The position numbers and the translations under genes are program-made. DNA of 64,000 nt from assembly GCF_002234675.1 (NCBI RefSeq), contig NC_019879.2, positions 13,148,464 to 13,212,463 on the forward strand, in the 5' to 3' direction. The notes beneath the pieces are model-generated. The model was not told the origin of the DNA. It did not search any database and was given only the letters and a program-made list of their open reading frames with translations. The DNA comes from Oryzias latipes. Taxonomy: Eukaryota; Chordata; Actinopteri; Beloniformes; Adrianichthyidae. This document shows, one piece after another, positions 32,061 to 43,633 of the stretch (position 1 is the stretch's first letter; each line of letters opens with the position of its first letter).

Positions 32061-34191
32061 CGTAGCTAACTTGAGTGCAATAAGAGGACTGTGCATTTAT
32101 GTTAACAAAGTGGTATACCACTAGTATAATAGTATCTAGTATGTGGAATAAACTCCATGACAGTTAGAATTAACTAAATCTCAGTGTACATGTGTGACCA
32201 TCAAAAAAAATCTCAAAATCTTAGTCATAAGTCATATAAGTCAAAAGTAACACATTTGCCAGAGTTGATATTTTAACTCAATTTTAAGAGTTAATTTTAA
32301 CTCTCATTAGTGTTAAAGATGTAATAATATTAACTTTATTGTTTAGTTAATTTTGAGTAACTATTACCAGAATTAAAAGATAAAGTTGAAATTTTTATTT
32401 CATATGTAAAATTAGACAAATACTCTGAACTGCTTTTGTTTTTGTTTTTTTTTAGACGTATGCACACCGTTTTAATACATAATAATTATGGATTGGACTT
32501 ATCTACGCTTTTCCAGACGTTCAAAGCACTTACAATGTGTCCATTATTTATTCACTCCTCATTCATACTTGGTGATGGTAAGCTACTGATGTAGACACAG
32601 CTGCCCTGGGGCAGACTGACAGAGGCGTGGCTACCAGTGTACTCCTACGGCCCCTCGGCCCATCACATGCATGCACACACCAGTGGCGCAACACTGGAGA
32701 CACGTCAATGGTTGACTAGCCCTTGTGCTATCTTGGATAACCCCACCTTTGCATGGACGTGTTGTCCCTACCATGACAAAGGTGGATAAAGTTGGAAAGA
32801 TTTCATGTAATACATGGACACCAGTGAGGTTCACAAATCACGGAAGAAAAAAGGTTCAGAGCACTGTCTAGTGCAGGGGTCGGGAACCTTTTTGGCCGAG
32901 AGAGACATAAACGCCACATATTTTTAAATGTAATTTCGAAAGAGCCATACAATAATGTTGTGTCCCTTTCCCACACTGAGGCACGGAGACTTAACCTCTT
33001 TTAAGGTTCTTTATTCTGGTTACTGCAGACTGTAACAAACGCCGTACAATTAATTCAGCAACTGCTCAGTCTCTCCCGCTGAGAGCGCTTCACCCAACTT
33101 CTTATTCGCCCGCTTATTCGCTGCCGCATCAGCCCTCCTATTACCCTTATTTGGCCCATGGCTGAACCCCATTGGTCCAAACTACATAACAACAGGCTGA
33201 GCGACAGAACTGAGAGGCAATCAGCATCTCTGCTTGATGCGTTCAATGAACTCCAAAATTTTGAACGCGACCAAACAACAGCCACCTAGTTCAGCTCAGT
33301 CGGCAACAAGGTGTTTAAAACTAAATATACGAGTGAATGTGTGCATTTTATGTAATTTCAACACTTTCAAAGTACAATAAGTCTGTGGATTCTTTTTTTA
33401 TAACATTGTTATGGTGTTGCTAATAAATGATGAGTATTTCTTACAATTATTACGACCTCTGGTGCTGCGTGGTTTTGCTGATGGTCTAGCCTGGTTGATA
33501 CGTGGTGAGTGTCAGCTTCATGCGGGTGTTGAGACTTTAAACATGATCTTAGGCTGATCTTAGACCGCTCACATGCAGACGCGGAGCCAAACATATAATC
33601 ATACTCGTGTTTTAAGTTTTGACAATCCCTGCGCGATTCACCTTGCTGCCCGTGCCCACAACCCCCCCCCCCGCCCCCTTTCTTCCTCACACATCCCGCT
33701 GCAACCCCGCGCTCTTTCTCAGAGACGGGAGCGCGCAGTTGCAAGGACGGCAGTTCGCAGGTTTTAGGCAGTTATAAACTCTGTGAAATAATAGATCATA
33801 GTAAACTGATATTTGGTGCAGATTTTTTTTCTCCAAGCACCGCTAGTACTGGCATCACATCGCACCCGAGCACCACCACGCTGAGCAGGAATTCGGAATA
33901 AAACAAAACTTACTTGACGTGGCGAGGAACATAAAACAAGAACATGGCAAGGAACATGGAACTAGACAGCATGAACACCATAACAGAGGTAATGAACCAG
34001 CACAGGAGGAAGGCAAAGACAAGACTTAAATACAGACAGGGCAGACAAGACACAGGTGGACACGATCAGGGCTGATGGGGACCAAAGGAAGTAAAACTCA
34101 AGAAAAAAGACAAGACAGGACCTTTCAAAATAAAACAGGAAACAGAAAACAAGACAGAACAAGAACTAAGACGAAAAACAAGACAACAAAC

Positions 34192-35232
34192 TCAAAACCA
34201 TGACAGTACCCCCCCCCCCCCCCTCAAGGAACCGCTCCGAGGTTCCAAAAAGACACTTGAGGGGGGGGATGCCCGAAGGACAAACTTCGACGGGCAACAT
34301 AGTTCAGGGAGGCCTGGCTTGGCACATCCGTGAGGCAGAGAAGAGTCCGGAGGATGGCCGGGGGGCCGAGCCGTCCGGCGAGGCAGGTCCGGAGGACGGC
34401 CGGGGGGCCAAGCGGTCCGGCGAGGCAGGTCCGGAGGACGGCCGGGGGGCCAAGCGGTCCGGCAAGGCAGGTCAGGCATGGAGGCGTCGTCAGGCGTGAA
34501 GGCGTCGTCAGGCGTGGAGGCGTCGTCAGGCGTGGAGGCGTCGTCAGGCGTGGAGGCGTCGGGCATGGAGTCAGGCTTGGAGGGGTCGGGCGTGGAGCCG
34601 GGCTCTGGCGGGTCGGGCGTGGAGCCGGGCTCTGGCGGGTCGGGCGTGGAGCCGGGCTCTGGCGGGTCGGGCGTGGAGCCGAGCCCTGGCGCGTCCGGGA
34701 CCACCACTGGACGTGGTTGTGGTGCGTCCGGGACCACCACTGGACGTGGTTGTGGTGCGTCCGGGACCACCACTGGACGTGGTTGTGGTGCGTCCGGGAC
34801 CACCACTGGACGTGGTTGTGGTGCGTCCGGGACCACCACTGGACGTGGCTGTGATGCGTCCGGGACCACCACTGGACGTGGCTGTGATGCGTCCGGGACC
34901 ACCACGGGACGTGGCTGTGATGCGTCCGGGACCACCACGGGACGTGGTTGTGGTGCGTCCGGGACCACCACTGGACGTGGCTGTGGTGCATCCGGGACCT
35001 CCACTGAACATGGCTGTGGGGGACGGCGGGGACGACGGCGACGTCGACTTCGACCCCCCCTCATGGCGAGACAGCTCCCAGCATAATCTGGACGGCTCCC
35101 ACTCCAGGGAGATGAGGGAAACTGGGCCTGATCGAAAATCCAAAAGGTTCTAGTCCTTTCTGCTTCCCGGCAGTAGGTTTCCAGAAGCCGCATGTCCCGC
35201 TCTGCTGGGTCCAGAAAATATGGCTGGTTCAT
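34192..35232 (-). CDS. Arg-rich, proline-repeat protein of element 2
   Basis: 346-codon frame from the ATG at 35230-35232 (MNQPYFLDPAERDM). Modules in order: acidic/aromatic N-terminus; LAMRGGRSRRRRRPRRPP; about ten 11-residue units of DAPQPRPVVVP type; four 9-residue units of EPGSTPDPP type; several 6-residue DDASTP units; a 15-residue module of RTAWPPGRPPDLPR type about three times. The frame runs into the poly-G tract. The WNLGAVP ending equivalent to element 1 lies in another frame, so an indel near the C-terminus is likely. Function unknown; low complexity makes homology searches unreliable. Confidence 0.6.
   Translation of the reverse strand: MNQPYFLDPAERDMRLLETYCREAERTRTFWIFDQAQFPSSPWSGSRPDYAGSCLAMRGGRSRRRRRPRRPPQPCSVEVPDAPQPRPVVVPDAPQPRPVVVPDASQPRPVVVPDASQPRPVVVPDASQPRPVVVPDAPQPRPVVVPDAPQPRPVVVPDAPQPRPVVVPDAPQPRPVVVPDAPGLGSTPDPPEPGSTPDPPEPGSTPDPPEPGSTPDPSKPDSMPDASTPDDASTPDDASTPDDAFTPDDASMPDLPCRTAWPPGRPPDLPRRTAWPPGRPPDLPRRTARPPGHPPDSSLPHGCAKPGLPELCCPSKFVLRASPPSSVFLEPRSGSLRGGGGVLSWF
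34220..34246 (-). promoter_or_regulatory. Hairpin and polypurine tract upstream of 3' LTR of element 2
   Basis: On the minus strand GGAACC TCGGAGC GGTTCC, then TTGAGG and an uninterrupted G run reaching the 3' LTR start at 34205. Same stem, same loop length and same following bases as in element 1. Confidence 0.6.
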
Positions 35233-35233
35233 T
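35223..35233 (-). promoter_or_regulatory. Candidate self-priming primer-binding site of element 2
   Basis: AATGAACCAGC on the minus strand, one base after the 5' LTR, is the exact reverse complement of GCTGGTTCATT at 35457-35447 in the same LTR. That LTR site starts 31 nt after the first base of a TATTTAAG box (35488-35481), the distance expected for an RNA start. The ORF start codon lies inside the primer site. Confidence 0.75.
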
Positions 35234-35234
35234 C

Positions 35235-35661
35235 TGTCATGTGCGGGGGAGGCTCAAGAGCCGGTTGGACCCAGAAGCAGAAGCGGAGGCACGCGGATCA
35301 GAGACTAGGGGGTTTAATGCAAAACAAAAAACGCTGCAGAGCAGGAATTCGGAAAAAAACAAAACTTACTTGACGTGGCGAGGAACATAAAACGAGAACA
35401 TGGCGAGGAACATGGAACTAGACAGCATGAACACCATAACAGAGGTAATGAACCAGCACAGGAGGAAGGCAAAGACAAGACTTAAATACAGACAGGGCAG
35501 ACAAGACACAGGTGGACACGATCAGGGCTGATGGGGACCAAAGGAAGTAAAACTCAAGAAAAAAGACAAGACAGGACCTTTCAAAATAAAACAGGAAACA
35601 GAAAACAAGACAGAACAAGAACTAAGACGTAAAACAAGACAACAAACACAAAACCATGACA
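35235..35661 (-). repeat. 5' LTR of element 2
   Basis: 427 bp with TGTCATGG and CACATGACA ends. U3 about 204 bp if RNA starts at 35457. The corresponding truncated 3' LTR is at 33883-34205. Confidence 0.8.
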
Positions 35662-36109
35662 ACATGTGACCATCAATAGAGCCATATATGGCTCGCAAGC
35701 CATAGGTTCCCGACCCCTGTTCTAGTGGGCCTAGATGACCCAACTCGCAAATGTAAAGTGCCTAGGATAGCACAAGGGCTAGGGGGAGCGGGAATTAAAC
35801 CGCTGATTCTTTAATCATTGGACGACCTGCACAACCGCCTAGGCCATTGCAGCCCACAAATAAAACAATGTTGTGATACAATGTACCAAATTGCCAAAAA
35901 AACATTGTGAAGACTGACACTAAAAAAGTTATACAAAAAAAAAAAAAATCAGTAAACGTTGCATTTTACCACACATTCAGATCTGGGAAATTGACTTTTC
36001 AGGACAATACAAGATGAAGCACAAGTCTATTTTTAAAACAAATGCTGTCTAGTAACTGTATATTTTATATAAACACATTTATATTAATGTGTTCATTAAT
36101 AATGATTTT

Positions 36110-37495
36110 TTTTTTTTTAACTTGTCCTGTCCAACAGCTAGGCAGGCAGATGAGAGCTGAGGGCCTCTTGTGTTGGACATATTTTACTTTAACACGAGGG
36201 GTTATTAATCTTCAGACAAACCAAAGGCATGACTGAATAAACCCCTTTTGTAATTGAGGCCAAACTTTATTAATTTCAACCATGTTTGAAAATCTTTGGT
36301 GTTGGACCGGACGGAAAAGGAAAGAAGGGAAGAAGAGAGAGAGATGTTAAAGAGGGGGGGGTGATAGTGAGAGGGGGGGGTAAGACCATGAAGCAGCATA
36401 GAGCAGACAGGCTTACTGGTTGTTTATCATTACGGTACAGTTCAAATGTAGTACAAAAAGGGCGGGGCCTGTCCACACACACTCAAATGTTATCAACACA
36501 CCTGCTAGCTGCAAAAAATGTCCACATGTCAACATGTACACAAAACAGATAGTGTTCACGAACGCATACCTATGCCTTTAAACCAACTAGTGTGAAAGCT
36601 TTCATTCATTCAATCATGCAAACTATTAGTGCAAAGGTGAGCTAACACCTGTGCTCAGGTGAGTGTTTATGTTCTTCTAAAATTATGGTGGAATGTGAAA
36701 AGAAGGAGGAGGAGCGCCAGCCACCCCCACAACCAGACCCCCGCCGCAGTATCAGCGGCAGCCGGAATCCCCCCAACGCCACACGGGAACAGGCAGGGAA
36801 CAACCGCCCCCCGGGCGACCAAGACCGCCACCCAGGCCAGGGCCAGCAGGACCGCCGCGAGGCCCCCAGAGCCAGAGAGCAGGGAGGCGCAGAGGGAAAG
36901 AGAGCGCCGCCCCAGCCCAACCAGGAAAGCAGCCCCCCCACCGCGCCGGAAGAGCCCAACGCAGGGCCCTACCGGAGAAGGACGCCCACAGCCCCAGACG
37001 AGCACCCCACCACCACCCAGGAGTTCCGGGCATCCCCCCGCCCCAACCCCAGGTACGAGCCAGGACCCCCCAAGGGAGACTCGCTCCGCACTCCAGGCAG
37101 CCACCCACCCGGCCCACGGTTGGTCCAGGGAGGAGCAAGGCAGGGGCCCGTCGCCCCCGCCCAGGAGGGGGGAACCCCGGGGAAAAAAGGGTGGCCCACA
37201 AGGGGTGTTGTAAATATGGCCCGACCAGGCTCGGCCACTGTTGGAAGTTTGGCAGGGCCCAGCGATCAGGGGCAAGGACCAGGACCCACCCCCCAGGGAC
37301 ACAAACACCCCCGGCTCAGGTGTAATGTGAACCCCCCCACCGTGCGGAGAGAGCACCGCCGGGCCCAGGGAGCCGGCACCCAGGGGACACGGCCGCCGTC
37401 GCCAAGGGGCCCGCACCCCCCACCAGGGAAGGGGTAGGGGACAGATGGACCTAGGTCCCACCTTCCTTGCAAAATGTGTGTGGTAATGTAATGTA
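36110..37495 (-). mobile_element. 5'-truncated L1 (3' UTR only)
   Basis: Same 3' sequence as the L1 at 23664-31125, starting with its poly-T run. Target duplication AATAATGATTTT at 36098-36109 and 37496-37507. Only the G-rich 3' UTR was inserted, including about 370 bp (37030-37400) missing from the long copy. The open frames inside are compositional. Confidence 0.88.
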
Positions 37496-37507
37496 AATAA
37501 TGATTTT

Positions 37508-38100
37508 GACATAAACTTGTAAAAGCTATGCAAGTTAACAACAATTACATTTTTTGCAAAGATACTGTCATTGGTTGATTCCCCCCAGAATCACTAAATC
37601 ACACTGCTCAGACTGTGTTAGAGGGACAACGTATCCATGAGACTTGGGGAGCTTGGTCTTTCACATTCTTGTCGTGGCACAGTCAATTCTAAAGCCTCGA
37701 AGCTCCTGCGCTGAATGCGTGCTGCAACTGGACATGCTCCGACAGAGCTCTGCCATTCACTCCAGCCCCATCCAACCATCAACTCCACAGTTTGTTAATG
37801 GGAGGTTGCTGAAAATCCATGAATGTACTCTAAAATGTGACAACACTAAAGAGTAATTGTTATACTTACTTTCGTCACATTTAAAAAATGAACTCCTGAA
37901 ATCCATCTCTTTCAGGCTTTTTTGCCTAACGCCAGATTTTTCAATTCTGGAAGTTTGCTGTGTACCTATTGGATAAATAATAGGTAGATAAATAATAGTT
38001 TTTTTTATAATTTAAGAGGCCATGTTTCCATGTATTCAGAGACTGCTCTGAGCCAGAGTGGCGCCATTCTGTTTCTGAATTAGGGGTTACTTGTTTAAGA
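37508..38100. other. Intergenic stretch, no gene seen
   Basis: No recognisable coding or repeat boundary. Confidence 0.35.
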
Positions 38101-38560
38101 GAACGTGTTTCAGCATTAATCTATGGTGCTACTCTGTTTTGTCTAACAAGCTTAGGTCTCATAGGGGCAACAACATCAAGTGTTCTCCTGAGGGCTTGTA
38201 AGGCATCATTAACAAACTGGTTGTTTTTACTGGTACTGAAGCTATGGGAGCTGGTCTCAGAGTATTTGCTCAGCATGTTATTAAGTACTAATTGAACTGT
38301 GAGTTTAAACTCAGACCCAGAACGGTCAGATAAGGTTCTTCTAAGCTGTTTTTTTATCCACTGGGGCAGTAGCATGTTCTAATGTAAACTGGAAGGTAAT
38401 TAGAAAGTGATATGAAATGATGGGGTTATCAGAAAGGACACTCAGCTGGCTATTCTCTATACCATGAGTTAAAACAAGGTCCAGGGTTTGCTTGAGACAG
38501 TGAGTGGGTTCATTAATATTATTAAGTGAAACCACTACATTGGTTTTGGTGGCTGTAGAC
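38100..38560 (-). pseudogene. Rex-like LINE endonuclease fragment
   Basis: Minus-strand frames (38595-38341, then 38375-38121) read TLDLVLTHGIENS and SDNPIISYHFLITFQFTL, the C-terminal end of an APE-type endonuclease in Rex/Babar-like LINEs (the expected SDH is SYH here). Then comes a linker with RRTLSDRSGS. One frame change joins the two. No reverse transcriptase remains. Confidence 0.6.
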
Positions 38561-39560
38561 CAGGGGTGGTGAACAAGTTTGACACTAAGAGCCAAAATGA
38601 TTCACTGTGAGAGTTAAAGAGCCACACCACACACTGACCTGCCGAGACGTCCACACACAAACACGCAATTAAAGCTGTATTATTTCCAATAAAACGCTCC
38701 TCTCCCTACAATACAACAACAAGTATTGTACTTGTGTTTATTTCAAGGAAAGTGTCCACCCTCAATCGCACATCAAATGCAGCTTAGCCAGAGTTAAAAC
38801 AGCGACTACCCTGGAGGTCAGATGCCCCCCTCCACACACACAGGCACCTCTCTCTCATCTCATACACACACCCACACACACACTCACTCTCTCTCTCTCT
38901 CTCTATCTCACTCTTTTCTCTGCCTCTCTCTGACACACACAACTACTCAGTGATGTGTGGTGAGGTTGCTGGCTTGTAAGTCTGAATCTGAAGTCCGATT
39001 TACGATATAAAGACTGAATATTTCACCATTCATCCAACAGCATTTAACTGGTAATGCTTTGTTTCTCAACGTTCCTCTTTCAATGACCCTTACATCGAAA
39101 AGCACGCAAACATCTGGACAGAGCATCCTTCTGGTGTCTGAGTAATTCATATTCACAATAAACACATTAATTACATTACACTTCAGTTTTGTGTAGCATA
39201 AACTAATTTTAACCGTCAGTAAAAAAAAGTTATTTTTATAATTGTTTTAATTTGAAATTTAATGATTGACTTTTTGCATGAAAAGCTGATATTTGATGGA
39301 ACATTAGAATATTGAAACGACTCTGCCTGTACAACACTGTAGCAGGGAAACAAGCGCTGAGCCGCCGATCAACTGGCTGTGCTGAAGAGCTTTCCATGCT
39401 CAACTTATTCGGCTCATGGGCCCATTTACGTGAATACGCCCACAAATGGTCAAAAAGCATGGACGTCACTTCTGCTCACAGCCACCTCACTCATGGTTTT
39501 ACACCAAAGATTTCCCACTTCCCATGAGTCTTAGGGGCTGAAGGCGGGGCTAACCCCCAG
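38560..39560. mobile_element. Degraded hAT-like element (left end only)
   Basis: CCAGGGGTGGTGAACAAGTT at 38560 resembles a hAT end, followed by GAGCCACACCACAC-type sequence. A CA/CT-rich simple stretch lies at 38835-38945. I found no matching right end. Confidence 0.4.
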
Positions 39561-40960
39561 GTCGCCACACTATTCACACAAGCATTCTCAGTCAGGTGGG
39601 TTTTCCAAACTACACGTCAGAATTTTTTACCTTGCTGAAGTGATGGGATGATGATCTCAGTGGGATTTCTGGCATCTCTTGTTTCTAGTAATCCTCTGCT
39701 AATCAGGTTTATATTCAGTTGTAGCCTCTCTGAGTAGCCTTTACGTGAGTGTCGGTCAGAACGAACCGATGCCTTGATTTCACGTGTTTCAAGGTAATAA
39801 ACAGGGACTCGCAGACATATATTGAGGAGAACATCGACAGCAGCTTGAGAGCAGCTCTTTACACACGGGTATTTCTCCATTCTCCAAAACGTAACAGGGC
39901 CTTCTTTCAGAGAGATTTCAGCTCAATCATCTCCAGTTCTCTCACTGCCTCATCAGTGACAAGCGGGGATCTCAGGCAGTCAATCTCTGCATTAGAAGGA
40001 TCGATGAGAAAGGTGATCTGCGGTAATTAATTTTCCCCGGGATTCGTTTTGTTCTTTTCTCTCATGAACAATTTTACTGCTTCCAAGAGCTCATAATAAT
40101 AAACATAGTGACTTGCCATTCCGTTCAGTGAAAAAGTAAGAATCTTCCCATTCTTCCAGAAATGTCCTGTGTTCATTCTTATACTCTGAATTTCGCCATT
40201 TTGACCATGAGGGTAACGGTCTGCACACACATCCAATTTTTTAGATCAATTTAACATGAAAACTTACAAAGTGATCGCATATTCCTTGTCCACTTCATTT
40301 TTCACGCCACACAGACGGCAGACCATAACTTTTCCTGTTTGTTCTGCTACTTGTGTCTCATAAAGGTGAAATTAATCCTATTTAAGAACAATAGATTGTA
40401 GACAAATTACAGCTACATCGAGCAGTCTGTTAAAGGGGCATGATAATGGCTACACTGAAACAATATACATCTGTAGCTAGAAAAAAATTGCATCTACATT
40501 TGTTTAAAATTGTTGTGCCATTTCACAGTTCTATCCTTTGGGCATTTTATTGTCTTCCATGCCACAGTCTGGTCACAAATGTTTTTTTTTTTGTTTTGGG
40601 ATAAAAGACTTCCAAATTTTAGTGTTGTCAATGGAAAGGATGGAAACAGAGAGCAATCTGCTCACAATGGTAAAATCATGCATTGATACTCTGGTCCTGT
40701 AATGGGATAAACTGACAAAAGTCGCAATTAATTGTTCAAATTTTACAGGCAAAATAGAATGTTGGCCTTTTGAAATACATGTGAAACAAAGTAGATGAAG
40801 TCAATGCAGATCAGAAATTGGTACTTTTGCTATGTATTATACATCAGCATGTGTTAAGTATCTCAGTTCTAAAAGGTAACCGTGTATTTAATGCTGTAAT
40901 TTATGTCGTTAATGTTATTATTACACATGCATTGAATTAAAGACAGCTTTTACTTTTATA
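39561..40960. other. No recognised gene
   Basis: Open frames at 39617-39880 and 40027-40236 (minus), the latter with GHFWKNGKILTFSLNG, resemble no family I know. They may be decayed transposase, since this stretch lies among DNA transposon debris. Confidence 0.25.
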
Positions 40961-42443
40961 GGAGAATGAGGCTGGACATTAATGTTGGGAATTCTACTTC
41001 AAAAAGTAATTAGTTATAGTTACTAGTTACATTACCCGAATAGTAATGAAGTAGGAACTTAGTTACTGCATCTTAAAAGTAATTCGTTTTATCAGCAAGG
41101 TAATTTCAGTTATAAAGTTTTGCTAAAATACAACAATACATTTTATATTTTTCCTAAGCTGCCTGCAAGTATAACAAATAACTTAAGTGCAATCATTTTA
41201 TGAAAGTTATATTTGTAGTATGGTGGTAATACTCTGCCAATGAAGTTATGTTATTTAATTATAATATAAAAACAAGATTGAAGTGTAGCAATTTAAGAAT
41301 TTATTTGTTTGGATTATTACACAGAAACACTGCAACAACCTATTTATAAATCTTATTAATTTTAACTTCACATTAAGAAAATAAACTTTGCATTAAAATG
41401 AACATGAAGGCTTCAAGTATCAACATATTTCTAGTATCCTAATATTAATTTAAATTAATAAAATAAAAGCTTAAGCATGGCCCCTGTAGGTTTATTGTCT
41501 TCGTTCTTCAAAAATGACTGGCTTGTGCAACTTTCTTGTGGACTTTGAAGCAAGGCAACAGTGGTTGAATGCAGTTGGCATTGAATACAGAGAATTGTCT
41601 CCTGGTGATGGGATTTTAAATGAATGTTTCACTCAGGATAGATGCTAATACTTTATCCTTATTAGCTATTATGCTAGTCATCCAACACCAGTATATGTTT
41701 TTTTTTTTAATTTATTTGTCTGAATTAAATTATTATATATCTTTTACAGAACGATTTGTGTATGTTTAGTCTGTCTTAATGTCATAAAGTTCTTTTTACA
41801 ATCTTTATGCTTTGTGGTTGTTTGTGCTAAAAAACGTCCACACTTTAGATGAGGTGCTGCAAAACAATTAATAAACTATTAACAGAGTTATTTAATACAT
41901 TTGTAAAGCTTATAAGCAGTTTAGTAATATGGATTCAGAAGACAATGCTCTGACTTTAGATGTTAATAAATCTTATTAACACTTTCAGGTATTTGCAAGA
42001 CATCTATAATGCTAATAAATATCTTACTAGCATCTTACACATTAATAAAGCCTATTAATTTGTTAAGTTAGTTAATAAAACGTATTAAGCCTATGAACAA
42101 TTAGGCTTGTGTCAGGCGTCTATAATGCTAATAAATATCTTACTAGAACCCCAAACAATAATAATACTTCTTAATTTGTTAACAAAGGTTGTTAATAAAT
42201 CTTATTAAGTTTATTAACACTGACACATTTGTTAAGCACCTATAATATCAGTAAATGCATCATTAGCATCTTGAAAACATCCTAATAATAATGCTTGTAA
42301 ATGTGTTAACTAAGTAATTTAATAAACCTTATTAGACTTATTGAACTAATAAATGTCTTACTAACACCCTATAAATTCATTTATAATGCTTGTTAATTTG
42401 TTAACAAAGCTTGTTAAGGAATCTTAATATAAAGTGTTACCGA
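40960..42443. mobile_element. AT-rich DNA transposon debris
   Basis: 40985-41110 has AAAAGTAATTAGTTATAGTTACTAG, typical of fish hAT-type ends. 41860-42443 is an inverted copy of the MITE-like element at 2648-3054. No coding capacity. Confidence 0.45.
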
Positions 42444-42502
42444 TCTCTGGATGACTGACTCAACAGTGGACAGCTGGAGCATGTTTTTCACAAATGAACT
42501 TG

Positions 42503-42545
42503 AAATAAATGTGTGTAACTCAGTGTGAGTTACACACATTTATTT
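42503..42545. other. Perfect 20-bp hairpin with 3-nt loop
   Basis: Arms 42503-42522 and 42526-42545 are exact reverse complements around GTG. The right arm leads into a TTTA microsatellite. It sits at the border of the receptor D duplication block. Confidence 0.75.
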
Positions 42546-42981
42546 ATTTATTTATTGGTAGGATACTTTAAATTTAAGTTTCTGCTCAGGAACAAGACAT
42601 TGCCGACCAATAAGAGAAATCCTGAGAAGATTTTGCTTTTTGTTGGTCTACCTACATATGTGATCAAACATTCTTAGTAATGATATTTTACAAGTTCAGG
42701 TCTAGATTGTCTCTCACAGATAATCAGATGTCAGCTGTGCTTCTCCTGTTTCTGAATCAAAATGTCAGCCTGGCTTTGAACACGTTCAACTCAAGTCATG
42801 ACAAGATTTCTCCCACTGAACAAGAAAAACATAAAGTGAGGTGCTTAGATAACAAACGTATGCCTGCAAATGCACCAGCAGTGAACTGGGACACCTCTAT
42901 TCATAGAACTTTTAATAAAAATCACAGTTTGGTGAGAGTCATTACTATATGATGGTGCTTGATTTGGACAGAAAAAATAAT

Positions 42982-43123
42982 TGAACTTTTTTCTTCAATG
43001 ATTTGTGATCTTTACTGGTTTCCATGGATTGCATGAAATCCACTCCACCTTTATCCACCTTTGTCATGGTAGGGATAACACATCAATGGTCATCTTGACC
43101 CCAGAGGATAGCACAAGGGTTAA
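42982..43123. mobile_element. MITE (AGCCCTTGTGCTATC family), right part
   Basis: Shares CTTCAATGATTTGTGATC and the right end GATAGCACAAGGGTTA with the copy at 15169-15378. The left end is missing. Confidence 0.6.
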
Positions 43124-43633
43124 GAAAGTTAAAACTCTCTATCCTACAGCTTATAACACCCATAATGTTTTTAGGGGTGAATTCAACACCATTTGAGAAC
43201 AAGTTGTAACTATGTTTAAGAACATTAGTTTAATAAATGACATTTATTTGTAAGGAACCTGCACATGAATATTGCATAATTAAGACATCTACCAGTTCTA
43301 GAAGCTTTTCAAAACAATCCTCTGTGCTGCTTTTTATGAAGACATACATTTATGAAGAAAATAACTTAGCTTTTTTAGCTATAGCCATACAAATTATTTG
43401 TATTTTTTTACATAAAAAAGAAGTTGTCTGGCCCTGCTCTAACATTTATGCAGACAGACAAAAAAAGGATGAGCTGTCAGATTCATAGGTCTAAGATAAG
43501 ATTTTTTATGTCTTTATCCTTTAAGGGCTTCTCTATGCTTTACTAAAACAATTGTTAAATAAATGTAAGTCATTCACAATAATGGAAGTTGTTCCATAAA
43601 ATCAAAAGTCACCTCAGTAACTCTACAGTCTCT

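Larger units (their letters stand above)
33883..35661 (-). mobile_element. Non-autonomous self-priming LTR retrotransposon with repeat-protein ORF (element 2)
   Basis: The 5' LTR is 35661-35235 (427 bp, TGTCATGG ... CACATGACA). The 3' LTR is truncated, 34205-33883, lacking its outer ~100 bp, so no target duplication can be read. The interior has one long ORF and no enzyme genes. LTR sequence differs from element 1, yet primer site, start codon position, protein module order, pre-PPT hairpin and poly-G tract correspond one for one. Confidence 0.85.
32874..35719. mobile_element. hAT-like element containing LTR element 2
   Basis: Termini CAGGGGTCGGGAACC and GGTTCCCGACCCCTG are perfect inverted repeats. 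The flanking 8-mers GTCTAGTG (32866-32873) and TTCTAGTG (35720-35727) agree at 7 of 8. Own sequence is about 32874-33882 plus 35662-35719; no transposase seen. Confidence 0.8.
32717..35781. mobile_element. MITE shell (AGCCCTTGTGCTATC family) of nested insertion
   Basis: Left end CTAGCCCTTGTGCTATC, right end GATAGCACAAGGGCTAG, with CTA at both edges. Its body, including CATGACAAAGGTGGATAAAG, matches the 210-bp copy at 15169-15378; the extra length is the hAT-like insert. Confidence 0.75.
32478..35857 (-). mobile_element. tRNA-derived SINE split by nested insertions
   Basis: The head at 35857-35782 (minus) has TGGCCTAGGCGG (A box) and GGTTTAATTCC (B box). The body and tail at 32716-32478 carry GCCCCAGGGCAGCTGTG and a GATAAGTCCAATCC end, a common fish SINE 3' tail. 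The halves are separated by the MITE shell at 32717-35781. As a tRNA-like head it should not be called a tRNA gene. Confidence 0.7.

Noticed and set aside
34330..35153. Plus-strand repeat ORFs over element 2
   Set aside because: Antisense shadows of the 33-bp repeats. The minus frame has the ATG next to the LTR and matches element 1 in module order.
35782..35857. tRNA gene
   Set aside because: tRNA-like head of the split SINE; its body lies at 32478-32716.
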